From NCBI RefSeq assembly GCF_009908295.1, contig NZ_JAAALO010000005.1, positions 357,077-421,076 on the forward strand: 64,000 nt of DNA, read 5' to 3'. Made by a program: the position numbers and the translations under genes. This DNA is from Micromonospora rubida. Its GTDB lineage: Bacteria > Actinomycetota > Actinomycetes > Mycobacteriales > Micromonosporaceae. The notes under the pieces are model-generated. The model was not told the origin of the DNA and did not search any database. It saw only the letters and a program-made list of their open reading frames with translations. Positions within the stretch are counted from its first letter, which is position 1. Each line of letters opens with the position of its first letter. Shown piece after piece: positions 5,972-17,900 of the stretch.

Positions 5972-8900
5972 TCACCACCGCCCGCGGGGCTCGGCTCGTT
6001 CCTTGCCCTTGCGGGAGGAACTGTTCGCCACCCGGGACGAAGCCGCCCCGCTGCTCCCCTGCGCCGGATCGAGGAACACGGCACGGAACTCATCCGCCTG
6101 TTGTACGGCTGCCTCCTCCGGCGTGGCCGGCACCGGCTCAGGGACTGCGCGCAGACGCTCGACCACGAGATGGAACGCCTCGGAGAGTCGCCTGTGGTAG
6201 TCCGAGGAGGTGGGGCCGGAGTGCGCCGACGGCTCCGGGGGCGCAGACGGGCCCGCCGGTGACGACGCGCTCGGCCCGGCGTCGCCGGGAAGCTCCGTGG
6301 CCGGCTTCTTTACCGGCACGACGGACCTGAGCGTGTCGGTGGAAATGCCCAGCTCCGTGGCACTCTTCTCGTTGACCACCAGCTCGACGCTGCCGGCCCG
6401 CCGCATCGGGGCAAGGCCGGTCCCGGGCAGGCTGATGTCGTACTCCAGTGTGGCGTAGACGAAGTAGACCGCGGTGTCCGCGCGTAGCCAGGCTCGATGC
6501 TCGATCCAAGCGGTCTGGTCGGTGCCGACGGCCCTGCTCCGCTCCGTTCCGATGGAGACCTGCGGCCCGACCGAGTTGCCGGGGGCCACCTCGACACCGA
6601 GCGTGAAGGTGCCGGCCAGGTTGTCGCGATTGTTCTGGCTGCGGTTGTGGGCGACCAGGTCGGTGCCGTGATCGTAGTTCTCCAGCTCGGCCTTCTCCAT
6701 GTAGTAGAGCTGGCGGACCTCACCGAATCTGGCCCGTACCCGGAGGCCGGCGTGCCCGGGGTCCACCACCTCGTTGGCGGTGGCCACCGAACGGAACCAG
6801 GCCCCCTGCTCGGTGAGCATCGCGGCGAGACTGCCCCGCATCGTCTCGAAGGTGAGCTGGTCCGTGGCCGGCGGAACGGTGGCCGGGTCGGAGACGTTGC
6901 CCACCCGGGTCGACCGCACGGCCTCGTGGATCACCCGTAGGCCGAGAATTCCCTCGACCAGGGCGGTGGGCGGTAGCACTCTTCCGAGCCTGGTCCTGAG
7001 GTTCGGCAGGGGGGTTCCCAGGGCGACCGTGCCCTCGTCGGGCACGCTGACCACATGGTCCTCGTCGACTGTGATGGTCGACGATCGGAGCGGCATGTCC
7101 CGGTCCCGCACCGTGCTCATCAGCCTGCCGACGGTTCCGTCCACGACCCGGGTGCCCAGACTGGTGATCTCTCGGATCGTCGCGGTGAACCGGACCGCCT
7201 GGGTGAAGTCCATCAGCTTGTTGGCTCGTACCCCGGCCATGAACAGCAGGTTCGAGCCGCGCGTGTCGGCCTGCTCGACCCGCTTGGTCCGCCCGCCGGT
7301 GACCGTCAGGCCCCAGTGCCCGTCAAGGACCCCCGGCTGCCCCCCGCCGGTGAGTCCGCCGGCCACGCCGGTCGAGGCGACGTTACGACGGGTGGCGTCA
7401 CGATAGGCGTTGCCCCGTTCGTAGACCTTGACCCCGTTTCCGCCGGGACGGCTGTTCCGGCCCGGCCCGACCAACTCGGCGGACATCAGCACCTCGAAGA
7501 CCCGATCACCGGCCCGGAAGGTCCAGGCCGCGCCTCCGTCGCGCATCTTCGCCATGTACGGACTCAACCAGGAGGGCAGTGACCGGACCTGGTTGACCAG
7601 CTCGGGCTCACCGAACCTGGCGGCCTCGGCGGCCAACCTCTCGCTCAAGCCTCCGAAGCCCGCCTCCGCGCCCCCACCGTTGAACAGCATCGGCCACATC
7701 ACGGCCCAGGAGAGGCCGTCCTGGAGGCTGACCGGTGGCAGCCTCTCGGTGCTCAGCGACCGGACCGCCGGCGGTATCGGGGGCGGAGCCTCGTCGGCGG
7801 CCGAAGCCTCTTCCTTCGGGTCGGATTCGGGTTCGTTCAGCAGCTCGGCGTTGTCGAAGGCGTCCCGGTTGGCGAGGACATCGGTCCGCAGCACGTTGAG
7901 CCACACCTCGCCGAAGGTCTCGACGAGGGCACCGCCCGCCGTCTCGACCCGGTTGACCACCACCGTACGAACGATCGCCATGCGGGTGTCCTGGTAGACA
8001 CCTCGGTAGCTGCCCACCGTGTGCAGCGACGCGGCACTCTCCCCCGTCCCGGTCGACCTGGTCATGCTGCCGCTACCGGTCAGAAACTCGGCTTCGTCGG
8101 GGCCGAGGGCGGTCGCGCCGCCTGTCCCCTGAGCCTGCACGCCACGCTGGCTCAGGCTGTCGGTGCCCTGCTCGTGACCTACCTGACTCTCGAGCACCTG
8201 CTGGGTGTAGGGGAGCCAGACCTTGACAATCTCCGGGCGGCCGACCGGGCGGACGGCCAGATCGACCATTCGGTCTCCGACCGGGATCGCCGCCGTTGCG
8301 GAGAGCGCCCGCATCAGGACGGTCTTGTAGACGGTCGGCGTCAGCCCCTGCCAGACGGCGGCCCTCGGCAGACCCGTCATCCGAATCAGCCTGTCCTGCA
8401 GCACCCCGACGCCCTGGACGCCGATCGCGGTATAGATCGCCGCCGTCATGGTGGTCAGCACCGAGCGCATCCGGCGGTCGTCCAGGAGCCCGGGCGGCGG
8501 GTCCGCCCGGGTGCTGATCGGTTCCACGGATGGATCGGGCCGGGCGGCGACGACATCGAGCGGTGCCAGGGGCGATGGGCCGGCGTCGGCGTGCAGCGCG
8601 TTGGGTTGCAGCAGGATCGCCGTCGCCGGAACCTCCGCCGGCTGTTCCAACGATGCCGGGCCACGGTTGGCGAACCAGCGCCAGCGGATCCCCACCTCGA
8701 ACTCCGAGCTGGGCATCTTCTGCCCGTCGGTGTCGGAGGTCAACGCGGTGGACTGGGTCCGGCCGAGTTTGCCGGTCGCCGACGTGGTGAGCTGGCCGCC
8801 AACCTGCCCCTGCCCCAGGCCATCGCTCCGGCCCGTGCCGCCGGCCCCGGCATACCCGGAGAGGTCCCTGACCCGACTGCTCGCGCCCTTGACGGCCATG

Positions 8901-11900
8901 GTGTCCACGCTCGTGTGGCCGTACTGCACCTGGTATTCGGTGGCTCTCTTGTAGGTGTCGACGCCGGTGGCCTCGGCCCACAGACCGATGGTGAGCCCCC
9001 GGGTCGGGGAGACCGGTTCCTCGGGATGCGAAAAGACCCAGGTGACGCCCGGTTGCCCCGCGTCGGCGCTCAACACGTCGTCGGCCCTGGCCCGCAGGGA
9101 CTCCTCCGACAACTGGCTGACGAGCAGCCGCCAGTTCAGGTACGCCTGGCCCGGCTGGTTGACGTCCGCGCCGGTCACCGACAGTCCCTGCAACGTGTTC
9201 CACGGCGTTGCTGTCCCGTCGCCCACCGCCTGCCTCGGTAGGTACCCCTCGGCGACCATGAGCGCGGCGATCTGGTTGTAGAGTTCCGGCACGCCGTCGA
9301 GACGCCTGACGAAGTCCATCGTCAGCCCGAAGCGGGGGCCCGGCGTCCACCACCTCGGGTCGGCCGGGGCGGGCTCCGAACTGGTCGACGCCGACGCGGG
9401 ACCCGCCGACGCACTCCCGGAGTCGGCCGCCGCCGTGTCGACCGACAGCGACCGCAGGGCGTCCGAGTGCACCATGAAGTGCGCGAAGCCGTCGATGTTC
9501 ACCGCGGGCGGGGCTGTCTCCTCGGCCCCGTGTCGGTGGTGAACCTCCAACTGGACGGTGAAGTCGGCCAGTACGACCTGCAACGGGCCACCGACCCGCA
9601 TGGCCCGGGTCAACATGGCCCGGTGATGACGAATGAGCTGATCACCGCTTCGCTGGGTGAACTGGCCGCGCCCGCCAATTCTGAGATACTGCTCGATCGC
9701 CCGCAGGCTCCCGGTCAGCGTGCCTCGGCCCGACCGCGTGGAGTCCTGGCTGAGCAATGTCTTGATCACGACGGCCAACACCCGGTCGAACCGGGTCTCA
9801 CCGCTGCTGCTCACCTCGCTGATCTTGGTGACCGTGTGGATCGGTTGGACCAGGTCGCCGGCAGTGAGACTGAGGCTCAGATGCCGGCCGTCACGCTGCA
9901 ACGTATGGCGGAACACCTGCTGGTAGTGGCGGTCATCGCTACGGTCGGTCGGGCTGGATCCCTTCCTGGGCCGCAGGATGTCCCGCAGGCCGAGGGCGAG
10001 CTGGTCGTTGGACAGGTATGCCTCGACGACGGGCTTCCAGAACGCGTAGTCCTGCGGGCTGAGCGCCTGCCGGACCCCGTCCAGCACCGAGTCGGCGAGC
10101 TGCACCCGCGGCACCGCGTGGTCCAGGTTCCACACCGGGAACTGCTCGGCGCTCGTGATCGGCGTTGGGCTCCGATAGTCGGGGTCGGTGTTGGACGACA
10201 GCCCGGGTAGCTGGCTCTCCGGCACGGAGTAGGGCAACTGGAACTGCGCCACCGCGTAGCGCACCTGGTGCTCGCGCAACGCGCCGTGCGCGTCGCGGAG
10301 ACGGAGCTCCCGCCACCGGCCGGTCTCCCGGTCCTGCACCCGAAGCACCCAGTTGACCAGCAGGTTCACCCAGCCCAGGGGCTCCTTGATCCGCAACTGC
10401 TGGAAGTCCGAGGTGGCGTTGGCGGCGAGCTGACGCCGGCCCCTGGTGTTCGCCCGACCGTAGGTCGCCGCCACGTCCGCCCGGCCGGCCTCGACCGTGC
10501 CCGGAGCGCCGAAGCCACCCCGATACGCCAACCCGACGTCGAGGCTGCTCCCCTGCGCCTCGGACCGCCAGATCGCAGTGTCCCGGTAGCGGTAGATCCG
10601 GTTCTCCTGCTTACCGGAGAACCGGGTGCTGCCCTCTTCCTTGGCGCCGAGCAGGCTGGCCGGCTCCACCACCGGCTCGCTGGTCGCCACGGCCCACAGC
10701 CGGATGTCGTAGGTCCGGCCCCCCGCCGTCACGGACAGCGCCGCGCCGTCGTCGAGCACCTGGCCGAACAGCGAAGCCAGCGTGCGGTTGACGACCTCCT
10801 CGCTGATCTGCCCCCCGCCGAACGGCACGGCCCGGTTGATCCAGGTGGTCAACTCCGGCACGAACGGCAACTCTTCGATGGCGTGGAAGGCGGTGACCAT
10901 TCTGCTGTGGTCCTCGGTCACACCCTCCGGGCTCGGGCGGCTGCGCGGCTTCCCGTCCTGCCAGCGCGAGATCGCCAATTCGGTGAGCCGCTGCCGGGTG
11001 ACCGCACGATGGAACCGATCCGCGGTGACGGCCGCACCGGTCCGCAGGCGGGGGCCGCTGGCTGCCCGCGCGTCGCGCACCAGAGTGGCCAACTCGCGCA
11101 CCTCGGCCGCACCCACCGCGCCCTCGACGCCCAGCAGCTCAAGCGCCATGGGCCGGTACTCGGACAGCCCGGTGTACCAGCGGTCCCGGCCGTCGGCGTA
11201 GAGCAGACGTCGGGCGTCGACCAGTCCGGCGAGGTCGTCCCGGGTGACCGGGTCCGGCTGTTGCGCCGCCGGGGCCACGGCTCCGGGCAGCGGATCGAAA
11301 TCCGCCGCCAACACGGCAGGCGGTGCCACCGGGGCCGCCGACACCGCTGCCCACAGGCTGTCCAACTCAGCCTGGCGCTCCGCCGGCGAGTCCGCCTGGC
11401 CCGGTGTCTGCTGAATGTTGTGCGTGTGCCGGGCGGACACGGTCTGGTAGACGGCGGACCTGCCCAGCGCGGGCAGCTTGACGGTGACGGACCGGGTCAC
11501 GCCGGCCACCCACGCCTGCCCCGGATGCCTCTCCCGCCAAAGCTGGCGTGCGTTGCTCTCATCAGCGACCCGCTGCACGTTCGCCCAGGTGAGGGCCGCC
11601 CGATCCCCGAGCTTGTGGCGAAGCAGATCCCCCAGGTCTGCCAACCCCAACGGCCCGTCCGGCCGGGCGCCGTCGTAGACCTTCGCATACCGCCGGTAGG
11701 CCGACTCGATCACCTGGTTGAGCGTTTCCAGGTTCCGGTCAGTGGGTTCGAAGGGCTCGTTGCTCGCGGTGGACAGGTCGCGGGCCAGTGCGCGCAGCTC
11801 GAGCACCCGATCGGGCGACAGATCAGCGCTGTACCGCGACCCCGCGATGCGCTGGTCGAGATCCGGTAGCGAGACCTCGGTCCGATCACCGAGCTTGATC

Positions 11901-14900
11901 CGCAGGGCGTCAAAGCCCGCACGCCGGGTGAGCGCGTCCAGGGTGACCGGCTCGTTGGCTCCGACCAGGGACGTGACGTACCCGGTCAGACGGTCCATGT
12001 GCTCTTCGTTCACCGTTAGGGCGGACGGGTCGAGCGCCTGCTGGACCAGCGGCAGGAACTGCCCGTTGCCGGGTGCCTCCGGGTCAAGACCCAGCGCGCC
12101 GGTCCGCATCGGGAAGTTCTGGTACAACACGCTGCCGAGCAGGTGCCGGGCCCTCGTAGCCGGCTCGCCGGTGGCCTCCGCCCGCTGCGCGAGCGCGGTG
12201 GCCCTCCGCTGCGCGGTCTCCTGCCAGACCCGCATCTGTGCGGGCGACGCGTTGACCATGACCCGGGCAAGGGGGGCCGACGGCAACTCGCCGGCCTGCC
12301 GGGCCTCCTCGATCAGAAGGTTGAACTGCCGCAGCGCGTCAGCTACCTCCCGGACCTCCGGCGTGTTTGGCGGAAGAGGCTCCTGGGCCTGACGGAGCTT
12401 GATCTCCAGGACGGGTTCCATGGCTACGACAAAGGCCGCGTCAAGCAGTTCGGCGTCGCTCGGCAGGGCCGGCGACACTACCGGGGCCGTCGAAACAGTC
12501 GGGGCCGTCGGAACGACCGGCGCAGGCGGAACAGTCGGGGCCGTCGAAACAACCGGGGCCACCGGTTCCGGTGCCGGCTCCTCGCGGGTTCGGGCCGGTC
12601 CCGCCGGCACCTGGAGGGCTGGCATCGGCGCGTACCGGGTCCGTTCGGCATGCAGGACATGGTCCTGGGCTGCGAAGAGATCCGGCAGGCCCGCACGAGT
12701 TGACCCGGCCAGCTCGACGAGATGGAGCGAGGCCGTCGCACTGGCCAGGGAGGCAAGCACCTCATCTCGAACCGCCCGGCCCGGGCTGCCCGTTGCCGCC
12801 GCGCTGTCCAACGACCGTTCGAGCTCCGTGATCTGCCTACGCAACTCGGCGATGGCCGTCGGCAGATCGAAGGTGGCCTCCTCCAGCCAGTCGCTGAGCG
12901 CGTCCGGCGTGAGCGCACCGGTCACCGCGTCTTCCACCGGTTCCCCGGCGCGGAAGGAAAGCCACGTGTCGGGCCGGCCCGGCGCGCCAGCGTGCAGCCG
13001 GCCATCGGCGGCGTACACCGGGCCCGGGGCGGCCAGGAACCAGACGGCCGGATGGGCATCGGCGACCTGGCGGAGCTGTTCGGCGAATCGGGTCGACGCC
13101 CCGTTCAGGGCCACCACCACGACAGCCGGGGGGTTCGCGGCGATCGGCTGCATGACCAGTTCGAGGGATTCGACGAACCGCTGGGCGTTCACCTGGCCGT
13201 CCGGCAGGGTCACCACGCGATCGTCGACGACCGCGATGAGGGCGTTCTCCAATGTGGACAACGTCCCGGCGTCGAGGTACGAGCGCTCCGAGACCTGGCC
13301 GTCGAGCGTCGAAGCGGGCTCACCGCCAGCCAGTGCGACCTGCACCGCGACCGGACGCCCCTCCACGGTCTGCTCGGTCACTTCGAGCACTCCGACCGGA
13401 TCCGGCTGCTCGGTCACTTCGAGCACTCCGACCGGGTCCGGGCTGACCACGGCCGTCCCCGGCTCCCCGGCCCAGCGGGGCGACCAGGTCGACCCGGCGG
13501 GCTCGGCCTGGTCGCCTTCGGCTCGCACCGTCGCGCCGAGCCTGTGCATCGCCATGTCGAGGCTGCCACTGCCCAGGCTCTCCGACGCGGCATCCCGCTC
13601 AGCGGGGAACAACTGCCAGGCCGCCTCGCCGTCAGACGTGAAGCGGGGTCGGCCCGCTGCCAGGTCGAGGCTCCCCGCGAAGACAGCGCCGCTCTCGTTG
13701 GTGTACACGTTCTCCGGGGCCGCCAGCACCCGGACCCCCAACAGGTCCCGCACCTCCCGCGCGAACGACCCACCGTCCGCATCCGCCTTGGCGGCACCGC
13801 ACACCACCAGCGCCAGGGGGCGGCCGGCCCAGCCCGGCACGCTGCGCACCCAGGCGGCGAACCCGGCCGCGTCCAACACCCGGGCACCGACCTGGACACC
13901 ACCTGGCTTGCCGTGCGCCACCACCGCGAGCCAGTCGACGCCGGCCGAGGCGTAGACCGGCAGCGAGCCACCGCTCACCGCCGGATTCGCCTGGTCGCCC
14001 GCCGCCGGCAGGTACCGACCGGCCGCGACCCCCACACTCGCCACCGCCGTCGAGCCCCCGGGGACCGGGGTGATGAGCAGCGTCGCCGGCAGATCGAGGG
14101 CTGCGGCGGCGATGGTGGGCACCAGGTCGTCGGCGTCGTGCTGCCAACTGCCCGGTGTCCTGATGTCCGTCAGGTACCGCTGGCGAGCCGCCTCCCTGCT
14201 CTCGCCGTCGCGGCTCGCCACGAAGCCGGCCCACCTCGCCCCCACCTCACCCGTCACGGCGGCTAGGGCGAAGTCGGCCTCCAGCGCGGCGGCGACCCGC
14301 TCCCGGAGCATTTCCACCGTCGGCCTCTGCACCCCGAGCTTCGACTTCAGGTGCTCAGGGAAGGTGTCGATCAGCGCGTCGAAGAGGTCGTTGCCTTCGG
14401 AGGCCCCCGACGCCGGCGTGCTGCCCCGATCGGTCGACAGCTCGGTAGGCGGCTCCGCTCGGGACGACTGGGTGAATTCGGTGCCCGGGTGCTTCTGCCA
14501 CAGCTCCGCCAACTGTCGATCCGACAGCCCGGCCGCACCCTGCTCGGTGACCACCTCGACGGCAACAGGCACCGCTTCACCGGGGCGAGCCACGGCCCAC
14601 CCCACCGCGTCGAACAGTGCCTCGGCGGAAAGGCCGGGCTGCGCCAGCAGGGTCAGGCCCGGGGCCGACCGATCCGTCTGCGCCGCCCAGGCGCGAAGCT
14701 CCGCCGGCACCTCGGGCGAACCGCCGTCGGTGCGGTACAGCACGAGGGGACCCCGCCGGCCCTCCGGAACCCAGCCGTACACCGCCCGACCGTGTGTGTC
14801 GCTGACCAGGACCGGTGTGCCGTCCGACGCTGCCGGCCCGGAGCCGGTCGAGGCCGGAGCTGTCGCGTTCCACGCGAGCCAGGCCGGCTCGGGCCCCGAC

Positions 14901-17900
14901 CGGGCCGGTCGCTGGGCCCGCTCGTCCCCGGCCGGGGTTCCGGTAGCCGAGGCAGGGTCGCCAGTAGGGTCCGGCAGGACCGTCGAGGAGGTCTCCGGTG
15001 GGAAAGACGCCGAGTGCGACGTCGTACCGTCATCCGGGCGGACGCCGATGGATGGTGTCTCGTCGCGGACCAAGAACTCCAAGGTGGCCCGGCGGTTGTC
15101 TGTGACGGCGTCGCGATCGGTGTGCGGGTCCGCCACCAACTCTTGGATCAGCACCTCGTCAGCGCGGACCCTCACATCGGTGTCCTCCAGTCGGGCAAGG
15201 GCCGAATCGAGTTCGGCACGGAAGGCCGTAGCCGTGGAATTGGCCCGTTCCGCCGCGGCCGTTCTGGCTCGCCTCCCACCGAGGCGTCCGACATTGGCAT
15301 GGCCGGTGACCACGACGGTGGGCAGTGGAAGCCCGTTGTCGGCACACCACAGGGCAGACCGGGCAACCCTGCGGCCGGACCACCGCAAAACGCCGAGAGC
15401 TTGGTCCGTAACGTTCCGATCACCTCGCTCGAAGTGAACCGTCACCGGTCCAATCCGGCGATGTCCGCCGGTGGCGACCACAACCAACGGGTTCACTCTC
15501 GGGACAGTCGCCGATGGTTCGTAGAGGAGGGTTTGTTGCTCGAAGAAGCTCTCACCCGGCTCCCGGGTGTACATCCTGAAGTACCACTGGTTGCCGGGTG
15601 GCGGAAGCGCCGCAGCGGCGAGCATCGCACTGCGGGCCTTGTTCTTCAGGCCCTCTTCCGCGCCGTCGTAACCGGTGGGCTGAAGGGCGGCGAGCGCCGC
15701 AGCGAGTGCCCTGCTTTTTTGCAGTCTTGCCGCCTCGGGAGCAGTGGGCCGCTGCGCCGGGTCGCCCAGCTGTGCATCCAGATCACGCAGGCGTGCGTCC
15801 AGGTCACGCAGGGCGCTTTCCGGGTCCGCGCCATGGTTCGCCAGATTCCTTCTGATGGCCTCTTCGACGACCGACAGGATCTCGGCCCGGTGCGCGGCGT
15901 TCTCGAGGGTGATCTGGCTGCGGCCATCCGCGCTTTCGGCGATCACGGCGGCAAAGTGGTATCCGGAACCCCCGATGTTGGTCACCCCACGGGCCACATC
16001 GCGGCTGAAGTCCGGCATGCCGTCCGGCCCTTGGGTGGGAATCGACACGGAAGCGTACGTCTCACCGGGGGCGGCCCAGGCATGCTGGTTGATTCCGATC
16101 CGGCTCGCCAGGTTGTCCATTCGCTGCCGGGCCTGTTCATTTCCGGTCCGGTAGCTCAGGGCAGCGCCGTAACGGTCGCCCGGCATCGGCCGACCGGGCC
16201 CTCCACCCATTTCCCGCATGTCCTGAGCCACCAGTGAGGTCGCCCACATGGCGGTGGCCCCTGCTGGATCTTGTCCAGCTTCGACAAAACCCGCGAGCCC
16301 TTCGGCGAGGTGCCACATCCCAGTTACTTCGGTGCCATCCTGGGCATTGATGTCGGCCCACGCGGTGGTTCCATCATCCTGGCGGAACACGACCGTGTCG
16401 GCTACCTCACCGTGGATCTTCCCAGCGAAGTCCCGACAGATGTCACTGCGGGGTTCTCTCATTCGAGGCACAACCCGGTACAGTGCGGCTTCGGTGCCGT
16501 TCTCGTCGAGCAGCACCTGACTTCCCGAAACCTCCAACTCAATATCGCCACCGGTACGACGCAGAGCGGCCTGAGCGGCTGCCAACACCTCACCACTGGC
16601 GTAGAATTCCCGCACTTCCATCGGGTTGGCGCTGCTCTGCACGGAATGGGTTCCGTTGATCGCCAGGGAAAAGTCGGCCGAGACCCGTAGCGGCGGATGC
16701 GCCTGCGCAAGACTCGACCACTGCGGGACGAATGCGGGGAAGGCGGTCGGGTCAGCGGGATCCTGCTCCGCCACTGTGAGCGGCAACAGGGACTCGAACC
16801 GCATATCGCCGTCGACGGAGCGGATGCGGTAACTGCTCGTCAGCCGCGGATCAGGCGAGGGCGGACCGCTCGGCGGGACCGCCCCGGCAACGGGCCCGAG
16901 GTCCGGCGAGACCAGATCCGGCGTGCCTCCGCCGTTCGTTTGCGTCACGGCGATTCCAGGCGCAGTCACCGGATCGGCGTCCGCCACCACTGCGGTCGTC
17001 GGTGATTCGGACGGCACACCCTCATCAAGTTCCTCGAACACCTCCTCCACGAACGTCCGTGTCTCAGACGGGATCGGCGGGACGACGGGTGGCCTGCTCG
17101 TGGCCCCGCCGTGGCTTACCGCCCCGCCGGGCGCGGTGAGCGACGCACCATCGCCAATCGCCAGTTCCGCCCAGCGGGTCCAGCCCCGACCCGTCGGGGG
17201 CGAAGAGACACCAGCCGAAGCTGGCACGGACGCCAACGCGTTCATCGTGTCGGTGAGACCCGCCGCATGGGAGATTGGGGCGGCCCCCTTGCCTTCCGGG
17301 AAATATTGCCACGCTGCCCGGGCATCGCCCGACGAGAACGACATCCGCCCCGACAGCGACACCACAAACTCACCGACCAGCACCGACCCGCCCGAATCTG
17401 ACCACACGTTCAACGGCGCCGCCACCACCGGCACCTCCAACAAATCACGCACCCTCGACGCGAACGACACACCATCCCCGTCAGCCGCCCCCGCCCGGCA
17501 CATCACCAGCACCACCGGCCGGCCATCCCACCCGGGCATGCCTCGCACCGCATCCGCAAACCGCTCCGCATCCAGCACCTGATCACCCAAGGCAATTCCC
17601 ACTGAATTCGTAACCCCACCCGGATCCGGCACCCCGTGACCCGCCACCGCGAACCACGGCACACCATCCACCACGAACTCTGGCAGGGCCGCCGCGTTCA
17701 CCCCCCACTGCTGACCGTCCGCCACCCCCGGCAGATACCGCCCCGCCGGCACAGCCACCCCGACAGCAACCGACGACGCCCCCACAGCAGCGGACCGCGA
17801 CTGCGGGAGCGGCTGTGACACGACCGCACCGGACGGAGCCGGAGCCGGAACCGCCATCACGGACTGCTGACCCGCCGAAGCAGCCACGACCGGGACAGCC

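Noticed and set aside
5972..6200. Toxin domain at the C-terminus of the giant protein
   Set aside because: The last residues are Pro/Ser-rich and then basic; no nuclease, deaminase or NADase motif could be read.
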